A model generated the notes under the pieces. It did no database searches. It was given only the letters and a program-made list of their open reading frames with translations, and had not been told where the DNA came from. Of a stretch of DNA of 64,000 nucleotides, positions 15,781 through 23,102 are shown in pieces. The DNA lies in NCBI RefSeq assembly GCF_012034205.1, contig NZ_JAATEM010000016.1:62001-126000 (forward strand). Reading direction: 5' to 3'. Position 1 is the first letter of the stretch. Every line of letters begins with the position of its first letter. This stretch comes from Streptomyces composti (GTDB lineage Bacteria; Actinomycetota; Actinomycetes; Streptomycetales; Streptomycetaceae). The position numbers and the translations under genes are program-made.

Positions 15781-16494
15781 TCAGGGCTTGGCGACGAACA
15801 CATGGGAGGCCACGTCCGGCTGGAGCTCGGCCGCCTCGCCGCTGCTGCCGACCATCACGCCGCCGCCCGCCGACTCGGTCACACTCACCACCGAGCCCGG
15901 CTGCACCCCCGCGCGGCGCAGCGTGTACATCAGCTGCGCATCCGTCTGGATGGGCTCGCCGATCCGGCGCACCACGACCGTCTTGCCCTCGTTGCCGGGG
16001 TCGAGATCGGCCAGCGACACCATGCCCTCGTCCAGGAACGGGTCCGCGCCGTCCGTCTCGCCCAGCTCCTCCAGGCCCGGGATCGGGTTGCCGTACGGCG
16101 ACTCCGTCGGGTGCCGCAGCAGCTCGAGCACGCGGCGTTCGACCGCCTCGCTCATCACGTGCTCCCAGCGGCAGGCCTCCGCGTGCACCTGCTCCCACTC
16201 CAGGCCGATCACATCGACCAGCAGGCACTCGGCCAGGCGGTGCTTGCGCATCACCCGCGTGGCCAGGCGGCGGCCCTCGTCGGTCAGCTCCAGATGACGG
16301 TCGCTCGCCACGGAGACCAGGCCGTCCCGCTCCATCCGCGCCACCGTCTGGCTGACGGTCGGACCGCTCTGATCGAGCCGTTCCGCGATCCGGGCGCGCA
16401 TGGGGACCACACCTTCCTCCTCCAGCTCGAGGATGGTGCGGAGATACATCTCCGTGGTGTCGATCAGTCCGGACATACGTGCCCCTTGATGTGA
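15595..16494 (+). other. Long ORF antisense to dmdR1 (candidate Adm counterpart)
   Basis: A 299-codon open frame starting at an ATG at 15595 lies fully opposite dmdR1. In S. coelicolor an antiparallel gene, adm, overlapping dmdR1 has been reported to encode a protein that affects antibiotic production. The frame here is rich in His, Arg and Leu, as expected for a GC-rich shadow, so the sequence alone cannot tell a real gene from an artefact. It is kept because of that precedent. Confidence 0.2.
15781..16476 (-). CDS. dmdR1: Iron-dependent repressor DmdR1 (DtxR family)
   Basis: DmdR1 is the iron sensor that represses siderophore (desferrioxamine) and other iron-uptake genes when Fe2+ is bound. 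This 231-residue protein has an N-terminal winged helix (about 1-70), a dimerisation/metal domain (about 71-140) and an SH3-like C-terminal domain (about 150-231). All DtxR metal ligands are at identical positions: Met10, Cys102, Glu105 and His106 for the primary site, and His79, Glu83 and His98 for the ancillary site. ATG 16476 is preceded by AGGGG. It is divergent from the SIS gene, with a dre-like site between them. The symbol follows the conserved dmdR1/SIS neighbourhood of S. coelicolor. Confidence 0.93.
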   Translation of the reverse strand: MSGLIDTTEMYLRTILELEEEGVVPMRARIAERLDQSGPTVSQTVARMERDGLVSVASDRHLELTDEGRRLATRVMRKHRLAECLLVDVIGLEWEQVHAEACRWEHVMSEAVERRVLELLRHPTESPYGNPIPGLEELGETDGADPFLDEGMVSLADLDPGNEGKTVVVRRIGEPIQTDAQLMYTLRRAGVQPGSVVSVTESAGGGVMVGSSGEAAELQPDVASHVFVAKP

Positions 16495-16715
16495 TCTGCG
16501 ATTGGCTCTGCCGGAGGCCGGCCGGCTCACCGGCACATGCGCTGGCCCAGGACTCAATTCTGACGCATGTCACTGACAAGCGTGCGGCGCCGTGGAAACG
16601 GGGTGCTTCAGGGGGCTTTGGCCACCGGTGCGTCGGGTTCCGGCCAAGCCCGCATCCGCCGCCGGGCACGCCCGCGCCGCCGTGGCCGGGCACGGCACCA
16701 CCGTATTGACACGGC

Positions 16716-16731
16716 AGTGGTCCAGACCGCA
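16716..16731. promoter_or_regulatory. DasR-responsive element (dre) candidate
   Basis: AGTGGTCCAGACCGCA matches the dre consensus ACTGGTCTAGACCACT at 12 of 16 positions by eye, including the TGGTC and AGACC half-sites. It lies just after a TTGACA hexamer (16706-16711) in front of the SIS gene and opposite the dmdR1 promoter side. DasR control of dmdR1 by N-acetylglucosamine metabolism has been reported in S. coelicolor. Confidence 0.6.
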
Positions 16732-16768
16732 CCGTGATCCGCAACACAGCCACCCGAAGGGATACCGC

Positions 16769-17524
16769 ATGAGCGACCGCACGCCGGCCGACCGGTTCCT
16801 CGACGCCGCGATCGACCTGCTGCACCGGGTCCGCGACGAGGAGGCCGGCTCCATCACGGCCGCCGGCACGCTGCTCGCCGACACGGTCGCGGACGGCGGA
16901 CGGCTCTTCGCCTTCGGCGCCGGCCACTCCTCGCTCGCTGCGCAGGACATCGTCTACCGCGCGGGCGGCCTCGCCCTGATGAACCTGCTCGCCGTGCCCG
17001 GCGCCGTCGGCGTCGACGTCACGCCCGCGACGCTCGGCTCCGCCCTGGAGCGCGTCGACGGGCTCGCCACCGCCGTGCTCGGTTCCTCACCGCTGCGCGC
17101 CGGCGACGCGCTGGTGATCATCTCGCTGTCCGGGCGCAACGCCCTGCCCGTGGAGATGGCCATGCGCGCCCGCGCCCTGGGCGTGAAGGTGATCGGCGTG
17201 ACCTCGGTCGCCTACGCCACGGAGACCGCCTCGCGGCACTCCTCGGGGACCTTCCTGAAGGACCACTGCGACGTCGTACTGGACTCCAAGATCGCGGTCG
17301 GCGACGCGGAGCTCACCCTCGACAACGTCCCCGCGCCGTTCGCCCCCGCGTCCACGGTCGTCACCTCGGCCCTCCTCCAGGCCGTGATGGCCACCGCCGC
17401 CGCCACCCTCGCCGAACGCGGCATCGAGCCCCCGCTGCTGCGCTCCGGCAACGTGGACGGCGGCCACGAGTGGAACGCCCGCATCTTCGAGCAGTACGGG
17501 GACCGCATCTTCTACCGGCACTGA
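16769..17524 (+). CDS. SIS-domain phosphosugar-binding protein
   Basis: A 251-residue cytoplasmic protein with one sugar isomerase (SIS) domain: FAFGAGHSSLAAQDIVYRAG forms the first phosphosugar loop and LVIISLSGRNALPVEMAMRA the second. Family members bind amino-sugar phosphates as isomerases or as sensors. The dre-like site upstream suggests a link to N-acetylglucosamine use. ATG 16769 is preceded by GAAGGG at good spacing. It is monocistronic, divergent from dmdR1, and followed by tandem repeats. The exact substrate is unknown. Confidence 0.9.
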   Translation: MSDRTPADRFLDAAIDLLHRVRDEEAGSITAAGTLLADTVADGGRLFAFGAGHSSLAAQDIVYRAGGLALMNLLAVPGAVGVDVTPATLGSALERVDGLATAVLGSSPLRAGDALVIISLSGRNALPVEMAMRARALGVKVIGVTSVAYATETASRHSSGTFLKDHCDVVLDSKIAVGDAELTLDNVPAPFAPASTVVTSALLQAVMATAAATLAERGIEPPLLRSGNVDGGHEWNARIFEQYGDRIFYRH

Positions 17525-17549
17525 GGACCGGGCCCTCCCCCGCGGGACC

Positions 17550-17640
17550 GGGCCGGGACCGGATCCGGGCCCTCCTGCGGCACCGGGCCGGGACCGGATC
17601 CGGGCCCTCCTGCGGCACCGGGCCGGGACCGGATCACCGG
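17550..17640. repeat. 35-bp tandem repeat, about 2.6 copies
   Basis: The unit beginning GGGCCGGGACCGGATC starts at 17550, 17585 and 17620, a constant period of 35. It occupies the gap between the convergent SIS and PAS genes. Its dyad-rich content (CCGG, GGATCC) could help stop transcription from both sides. Confidence 0.8.
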
Positions 17641-17659
17641 TCCTGAGCACCGGTCCGGG

Positions 17660-19093
17660 TCACCGGTCCTCCTCGCCCTGCCCGCGCTCCACCAGCCCCG
17701 CCAGATCCAGCGCGGACGCGATCCGCACCGCCACGTCCTCCGCGTACAGGATGTCGGAGCGCTCGAAGGGCGTCCGCCCGGCGCCCCGCAGAAACGTCAC
17801 GGCACCCAGGGTGCGCCCGCGGCTGCGCAACGCCGTGCACAGGGCGTGCACCGTGTCCGGCGGCCACTGGCGCGCCTGAGCCCAGGCCCGCCGCTCCTCG
17901 GGGCCCACCTTTCCGGCGTTCGCCCGCACCGAACCGGCCCGCTCCACGCACTGCAGCGCCGGATGCCCCCGCTCGTAGCGCACCGGCAGCCCCGCACCGC
18001 CCCCGAGACTGCTCGGCCCCGGCGCCCCGGAGGGCGTGGCCGCGATCCGCACCAGCCGGACCGGGCCCTCCCCCTCGCCGTCCCGCGCCGGGCTCCCCGC
18101 CGCCTCTGCGACCCGGTCGATCAGCGCATGATCGGCGAACCCGGCCAGCGCGAAGTCCAGATGGACCGTCGCCGCCTCCGCCGGGTCCTCGCACTCCGCC
18201 GCCGCCCGCGCCGCCCGGTGCAGCTGCTGCGTGCGGAACTTCAGCAGCGAGGCCTCCTGCTCCGCCTGCTTGGACTCGGTCACGTCCTGGAACAGCCAGC
18301 CGACGCCCAGCGGAACGGGCTCCTCCGCCAGCGGCGAGGACAACCGCAGGAAGCCGCTGCGCCAGCAGCGCCGCCGCTCGCCCTCCGGCGTGCGCACACT
18401 CACCCAGATCTCCGCCGGAGCCGGCGGAGCGCCCTCCGCCAGCACATGCGTCAGCGCGCTCTCCAGCTCCTCCACACCCTGCGCCAGCAGCTCACCCAGC
18501 GGCCGGCCGAGCACCGAGGTGCGCCCCGTGCCCAGTGCCTTGGCCGCCGCCGTGTTCACCACCGCAGGACGCAGATCGGCGTCCACCAGCACCACGCCCC
18601 AGGAGGCGTCCTCGAGCAGCGCCTCGCTCAGCGCGATCGACCGCTCCAGATCGATCTGCGCGTGCACCTCGCTGAACGCGCAGTACACGCCGGCCGGCTT
18701 GCCGTCCGGGCCGCGCACCGCCGCCGACTGGGTGCGCACCAGCACCCGGCGGCCGTCCTTGGTCAGCAGCGCGAACTCGTGCACCTGCCGGCCCGGCGCG
18801 TCCATCGCCGACATCAGCCGGGCCTGGACCTCCTCGGCGTCCTCGGGCCGTACCGCCCAGCCCGCGAAGCCCTGCCGCCCGACCGCCTCCTCGGCGCTCC
18901 AGCCCAGAATCCGCTCCGCCTCACGGTTCCAGTGGGTGACCACCCCGTCCGCGTCGAAGGCGCACAGGGCGGCGTCCATGCCGTCCAGCAGAGCGGCGAG
19001 CAGATCGGACCCGTCCGAGCCGTCCCTGCTCTCCCGCTCGGGCTCGTCGGGCCCCAGTTCGTCCTTGGTTCCAGTACGCCGGGAAGCACTCAC
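17660..19093 (-). CDS. PAS-PAS-GAF sensor protein lacking an output domain
   Basis: A 477-residue cytoplasmic protein. The first PAS domain (about 32-150) includes FDADGVVTHWNREAERILGW. The second (about 160-280) includes VVLVDADLRPAVVNTAAAKA. A GAF-like region follows (about 300-470) with LRSRGRTLGAVTFLRG and a C-terminal helix AEDVAVRIASALDLAGLVER. This layout is the sensory half of Streptomyces SpoIIE/RsbU-type phosphatases, but the PP2C phosphatase domain is absent and the protein ends just after the GAF helix. It may act by binding a partner. The GTG start is preceded by a GGGGG run. Confidence 0.85.
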   Translation of the reverse strand: MSASRRTGTKDELGPDEPERESRDGSDGSDLLAALLDGMDAALCAFDADGVVTHWNREAERILGWSAEEAVGRQGFAGWAVRPEDAEEVQARLMSAMDAPGRQVHEFALLTKDGRRVLVRTQSAAVRGPDGKPAGVYCAFSEVHAQIDLERSIALSEALLEDASWGVVLVDADLRPAVVNTAAAKALGTGRTSVLGRPLGELLAQGVEELESALTHVLAEGAPPAPAEIWVSVRTPEGERRRCWRSGFLRLSSPLAEEPVPLGVGWLFQDVTESKQAEQEASLLKFRTQQLHRAARAAAECEDPAEAATVHLDFALAGFADHALIDRVAEAAGSPARDGEGEGPVRLVRIAATPSGAPGPSSLGGGAGLPVRYERGHPALQCVERAGSVRANAGKVGPEERRAWAQARQWPPDTVHALCTALRSRGRTLGAVTFLRGAGRTPFERSDILYAEDVAVRIASALDLAGLVERGQGEEDR

Positions 19094-19401
19094 CTGGACC
19101 CCCTGCAGGCTGCGTGCGCACTACGGCGCGACGGTTCACTCACTCGCAATCATTCAACTTGAACGTGATCCACCGCACATCGAGTTCCCGGAAGATTGAG
19201 TCGATCGTTGTACACGGCCGATTCCTCGCCCGCCCGGCCCGCTCCGCCTGCCCGCCCCGTCATCTGCCATGACGGCAGTCCGAGTGATCTCCGCCGGCCG
19301 GCTGGGAGAAATTCCGGAAAAGGGATCGCAAAAAGCGGTTGCTGCGCGAGGGAGGCGCTTCTTAGGGTTCCAGGTACACGAGAAGGGAGGTGGTTCGGCA
19401 G

Positions 19402-19440
19402 ATGTATGACTACCGGACGCGTGAGGTGGCTGCGGGCTAG
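19402..19440 (+). CDS. 12-residue mini-ORF with very strong ribosome binding site
   Basis: An ATG at 19402 follows AAGGGAGGTGG (19383-19393), one of the best Shine-Dalgarno matches in the window, with 8 nt spacing. The encoded peptide is MYDYRTREVAAG. No plus-strand gene follows until pdxH 1.5 kb away. It may be a small peptide gene, a leader peptide, or part of a regulatory RNA. No known leader peptide was recognised. Confidence 0.3.
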   Translation: MYDYRTREVAAG

Positions 19441-19521
19441 CGGTCCGCCACCACACTCAGTGCGGTGCCGGACCAGCTCGTGAACGAGACGGGCAGCCGG
19501 CCCAATCCCAAGCAGTCACCC

Positions 19522-19586
19522 GACCCGCGAGTCGCCGGTACGTCCGGCCGGCTCCTCCCGTTGCGGAGGACCCAGGCTCGCGGGTC
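19522..19586. terminator. Nested two-stem structure
   Basis: Outer arms GACCCGCGAG (19522-19531) and CTCGCGGGTC (19577-19586) pair perfectly. Inside them TCCTCC (19553-19558) and GGAGGA (19565-19570) form a second stem. It lies 21 nt after the citrate synthase stop on the minus strand and at the end of the possible mini-ORF transcript, so it may terminate either or be a functional RNA. Confidence 0.5.
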
Positions 19587-19606
19587 GTCTGCGTCTCGGG
19601 GCCCGG

Positions 19607-20707
19607 TCAGTGGGCGATCTCGGCGTAGCCCTCGACCTCGCGCGGGTCGCGCGGGCCCGGGCCCACATAGCGGGCGGAGGGACGGACCAGGCGGCCGGTG
19701 CGCTTCTGCTCCAGGATGTGGGCGGACCAGCCGGCCGTGCGGGCGCAGGTGAACATGGACGTGAACATGTGCGCCGGGACCTCGGCGAAGTCGAGGACGA
19801 TCGCCGCCCAGAACTCCACGTTGGTGGCCAGCACCCGGTCGGGGCGGCGGGCGTGCAGCTCGGCCAGGGCGGCCTTCTCCAGCGCCTCGGCGACCTCGTA
19901 GCGGGGGGCGCCCAGTTCCCGCGCGGTGCGGCGCAGCACGCGGGCGCGGGGGTCCTCGGCGCGGTAGACGCGGTGGCCGAAGCCCATGATGCGCTCGCCC
20001 TTGTCGAGGGCCTTCTTGACGTAGCCCTCGGCGTCGCCGGTGCGCTCGATCTCCTCGATCATGCCGAGCACCCGGGAGGGGGCGCCGCCGTGCAGCGGGC
20101 CGGACATGGCGCCGACGGCTCCGGACAGGGCGGCGGCCACGTCGGCGCCGGTGGAGGCGATGACGCGGGCGGTGAAGGTGGAGGCGTTCATGCCGTGCTC
20201 GGCGGCGGAGGTCCAGTAGGCGTCGACGGCGGCGACATGCCTGGGGTCGGGCTCACCGCGCCAGCGGATCATGAAGCGCTCGACGACAGACTGGGCCTTG
20301 TCTATCTCGCGCTGCGGCACCATGGGCAGGCCCTGGCCGCGGGCCGACTGGGCGACGTAGGACAGCGCCATGACGGCGGCGCGGGCGAGGTCGTCGCGGG
20401 CCTGCTTCTCGTCGATGTCGAGGAGCGGTTTCAGGCCCCAGACGGGGGCCAGCATGGCAAGGGCGGACTGCACGTCGACGCGGATGTCCCCGGAGTGGAC
20501 CGGGATGGGGAAGGGCTCGGCCGGCGGCAGGCCGGGGTTGAAGGCACCGTCGACGAGCAGGCCCCACACGTTGCCGAAGGACACATGGCCGACGAGGTCC
20601 TCGATGTCGACGCCGCGGTAGCGGAGCGCGCCGCCCTCCTTGTCCGGTTCGGCGATCTCCGTCTCGAACGCGATGACTCCTTCGAGCCCGGGTACGAAGT
20701 CGGACAT
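19607..20707 (-). CDS. Citrate synthase family protein
   Basis: A 366-residue citrate synthase/methylcitrate synthase family enzyme, condensing acetyl-CoA (or propionyl-CoA) with oxaloacetate. Catalytic motifs are present: [18 protein letters not shown] with the first His, [19 protein letters not shown] with the second His and substrate arginines, and a C-terminal [17 protein letters not shown] segment. The length fits the compact type used by Gram-positive bacteria. The ATG follows GAGGAGCCGCC. Its preference for acetyl- or propionyl-CoA cannot be told. It is divergent from pdxH. Confidence 0.93.
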   Translation of the reverse strand: MSDFVPGLEGVIAFETEIAEPDKEGGALRYRGVDIEDLVGHVSFGNVWGLLVDGAFNPGLPPAEPFPIPVHSGDIRVDVQSALAMLAPVWGLKPLLDIDEKQARDDLARAAVMALSYVAQSARGQGLPMVPQREIDKAQSVVERFMIRWRGEPDPRHVAAVDAYWTSAAEHGMNASTFTARVIASTGADVAAALSGAVGAMSGPLHGGAPSRVLGMIEEIERTGDAEGYVKKALDKGERIMGFGHRVYRAEDPRARVLRRTARELGAPRYEVAEALEKAALAELHARRPDRVLATNVEFWAAIVLDFAEVPAHMFTSMFTCARTAGWSAHILEQKRTGRLVRPSARYVGPGPRDPREVEGYAEIAH

Positions 20708-20968
20708 CAGGCGGCTCCTCGTGATGTGGACAGATGCGATGCGCTGCGGCAGGCGGTTGTGCGTCCGGTGGATCCGCGGACCCGTCGAGGTGACGCGCGG
20801 TTCGGACGTACCCCTGTGATGCCCGGTTGGCGGTCACCCAACCGGATCAGTGGCAGCACGATATCCCCGGGTGCCACGCTTGGGGAGAGTTCGCGGCACT
20901 CAGTGCCACTCAGTGACGAAGGCCACCGTGGGCCCCACCGATCTGGGGGGATGCGGCAGGATGACGGC

Positions 20969-21637
20969 GTGACCGATCGAGATGCCGCACCGTTCGATCT
21001 CGCCGCGATGCGCAAGCAGTACCGGAGCGAGGGTCTTCTGGAGTCGGACCTCGCCGCCACACCCGTCGAGCAGTTCGCACGCTGGTTCAAGCAGGCCGCG
21101 ACGGAGGGCGGTCTGTTCGAGCCGAACGCGATGATCGTGTCCACGGCGGACGCCCGGGGCCGGCCCAGCTCACGGACGGTGCTGCTGAAGCACTTCGACG
21201 ACGAGGGGTTCGTGTTCTACACGAACTACGAGTCCCGCAAGGGCCGCGACCTGGCGGAGAACCCGTATGTGTCGCTGCTGTTCCCCTGGCACGGGATGGC
21301 CCGGCAGGTGATCGTGAACGGTGTGGCGCGGCGGACCGGCCGGGACGAGACGGCCGCGTACTTCCGCACCCGTCCGCACGGCTCGCAGCTGGGCGCGTGG
21401 GCCAGCGCCCAGTCGCGGGTGGTGGCCGCACGCGAGGAGCTGGACGCCGCCTACGCCGAGCTGGCGGCGCGCTATCCGGAGGGCGAGCAGGTGCCGGTGC
21501 CGCCGCACTGGGGCGGCTTCCGGGTCGAACCGGAGACGGTGGAGTTCTGGCAGGGGCGGGAGAACCGGCTGCACGACCGGCTGCGGTACGTGGCGGAGCC
21601 GGGCGGCGGCTGGCGGGTGGAGCGGCTTGCTCCCTGA
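20969..21637 (+). CDS. pdxH: Pyridoxamine 5'-phosphate oxidase
   Basis: PdxH oxidises pyridoxine or pyridoxamine 5'-phosphate to PLP using FMN and O2. This 222-residue protein has the conserved N-terminal [19 protein letters not shown]-binding [20 protein letters not shown] and [19 protein letters not shown], then [15 protein letters not shown] and the C-terminal signature [18 protein letters not shown] 20969 matches the family N-terminus; ATG 20951 is in frame but has a G-run immediately against it. The last codons and stop are copied in the tandem repeats that follow. Confidence 0.95.
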   Translation: MTDRDAAPFDLAAMRKQYRSEGLLESDLAATPVEQFARWFKQAATEGGLFEPNAMIVSTADARGRPSSRTVLLKHFDDEGFVFYTNYESRKGRDLAENPYVSLLFPWHGMARQVIVNGVARRTGRDETAAYFRTRPHGSQLGAWASAQSRVVAAREELDAAYAELAARYPEGEQVPVPPHWGGFRVEPETVEFWQGRENRLHDRLRYVAEPGGGWRVERLAP

Positions 21638-21728
21638 GCACAAGCGGCCCGCCCCCGGGCGAGAGCGGCTTGCTCCCCGGGCGAGAGCGGCTCGCTCCCC
21701 GGGCGTGAACGGCCGGCTCCCTGCGTGC
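21620..21728. repeat. 22-bp imperfect tandem repeats, five copies
   Basis: Copies start near 21620, 21642, 21663, 21685 and 21707. The first is the end of pdxH (GAGCGGCTTGCTCCCTGA); later ones read GAGCGGCTTGCTCCCCGG and variants. The array appears to have grown from the 3' end of the gene. It fills the convergent pdxH/TetR gap. Confidence 0.75.
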
Positions 21729-21750
21729 GGCCCCCGCCCCGTCCGGATGC

Positions 21751-22368
21751 CTAGCCGTCGAGGACGTCGTCGAGCAGCCGGGCCCACTGCTCCACCACAC
21801 GGGCCCGGCGGGCGGAGTCGTCGGTGAGGAGGTTGGCGAGGCCGAGGCCGCGGGCCATGTCGAGCAGGCCCTGGACGGTCTCGCGGACGCCGGGGCGGGT
21901 CTCGTCGGCGCCGAGGAGGTCCACGGCGATGCGGTGGCTCTCGCGGCCGACGCGGGTCTCCAGCTCGGTGACGCGGGCGCGCAGCTGCTCCTCGTTGGTG
22001 GCGGCGACCCACAGGTGCAGGGCGGCGCGGAACAGGGGGCCGGTGTAGAGGTCGACGAGGGCGGCGACCACGGCATGGCGGTCGGCGGCCCCCGCGCCCT
22101 CGGGGAAGAGGGCGCGCAGCGCGGTGGAGCGTTCCTCGGCGACGTACTCGACGGCGGCGGTGAACAGGTCCTCGCGGGTCGGGAAGTGGTGCTGGGCGGC
22201 ACCCCGGGAGACACCGGCGCGTTCGGCGACGACGGAGACCGTGGAGCCCGCCCAGCCGTGTTCGGCCAGGCAGGCCACGGCGGCCTCCAGGAGGCGCTGC
22301 CGGGTGAGCCGGCTGCGGTCCTGCTTGGGGACTCGTTCGGCACGGTCTGCCGTGCTCACACCACCCAT
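21751..22368 (-). CDS. TetR-family transcriptional regulator
   Basis: A 205-residue regulator. The N-terminal HTH (about 15-65) includes RQRLLEAAVACLAEHGWAGS and AGVSRGAAQHHFPTREDLFT. The C-terminal helical domain binds a ligand, probably an acyl-CoA or aromatic intermediate given the context. It is the last gene of the catabolic operon and overlaps the enoyl-CoA hydratase stop by 13 nt, so it is co-transcribed with the pathway and is a good candidate for its local repressor. ATG 22368 is used; an in-frame GTG at 22359 is an alternative start. Confidence 0.92.
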   Translation of the reverse strand: MGGVSTADRAERVPKQDRSRLTRQRLLEAAVACLAEHGWAGSTVSVVAERAGVSRGAAQHHFPTREDLFTAAVEYVAEERSTALRALFPEGAGAADRHAVVAALVDLYTGPLFRAALHLWVAATNEEQLRARVTELETRVGRESHRIAVDLLGADETRPGVRETVQGLLDMARGLGLANLLTDDSARRARVVEQWARLLDDVLDG

Positions 22369-23102
22369 TCCGCATCCCGTCGTTCGAGGAAGGCCGTCAT
22401 CCCCTCGCGCGCCTCGGCGGAGGCGAAGAGGCGGGCCGAGAGCGCGGTGAGGTCGGCCGCGTCCTGGTCGAATGTCTCCAGCACCCTAGCCGTGAGCAGC
22501 CGCTTCGTCTCGGCCAGGGCCCGGGGTGAGGCCCGGCGGATCCCGTCGAGGACGGGTTCGAGCACGGCGTCCACGTCAACTGCGTCATCCTCGCCCGCGG
22601 CGGTGACCAGGCCGAGCCGGGCGGCCTCCACCGCGCCGAACCGCTCGCCGGTGAGGTAGTAGCGGGCGAGGGCGCGGGGGTCGGTGCGGGGCAGCAGGGT
22701 GAGGGAGATGACGGCGGGGGCGACGCCGATGCGCACCTCGGTGAAGGCGAAGGTCGCCTGGGCGGAGGCGGCGGCGATGTCGCAGGCGGCGAGCAGGCCG
22801 AGACCGCCGGCGCGGACGTGGCCGGTGACCCGGGCGACGACCGGTTTGGGCAGTTCGACGATCTGCCGCAGCAGGCCGACCAGGGCGTCGGGCTCCGGCG
22901 GGTCGCGCAGGTCGGCGCCGGCGCTGAAGGTGTTGCCGGTGTGGGTGAGCAGCACGGCGCGGACGCCGGGATCCTTGCCGGCGTCGGTGAGCGCGGCGGC
23001 GAGGTCGCCGACGAGGGCGGCGGAGAGGGCGTTGCGGTTCTGCGGGGAGTCGAGCGTGAGGGTCTCGACCCCCCGCGTCCGCGTGCGGTGGACCAGGGTC
23101 AT
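22356..23102 (-). CDS. Enoyl-CoA hydratase/isomerase family protein
   Basis: A 248-residue crotonase-fold protein. The oxyanion-hole segments are NTFSAGADLRDPPEPD (first) and RVTGHVRAGGLGLLAACDIA (second). In classical hydratases two glutamates flank the active site. Here the first Glu region reads LLAACDIAAASAQATFAFTE and the second EVRIGVAPAVISLT, leaving at most partial conservation. The likely step is hydration of an unsaturated acyl-CoA made by the upstream dehydrogenase or ligase. The start overlaps the CoA ligase stop by 4 nt. Confidence 0.9.
   Translation of the reverse strand: MTLVHRTRTRGVETLTLDSPQNRNALSAALVGDLAAALTDAGKDPGVRAVLLTHTGNTFSAGADLRDPPEPDALVGLLRQIVELPKPVVARVTGHVRAGGLGLLAACDIAAASAQATFAFTEVRIGVAPAVISLTLLPRTDPRALARYYLTGERFGAVEAARLGLVTAAGEDDAVDVDAVLEPVLDGIRRASPRALAETKRLLTARVLETFDQDAADLTALSARLFASAEAREGMTAFLERRDAEWVV

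Larger units (their letters stand above)
19094..19606. other. 513-nt gene-poor region with mini-ORF and nested hairpins
   Basis: Between the divergent PAS gene start and the citrate synthase stop. Besides the mini-ORF and the structure listed separately, a small hairpin (CTGCC / GGCAG, about 19263-19277) is visible. The layout suggests a short plus-strand transcript. Confidence 0.45.
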
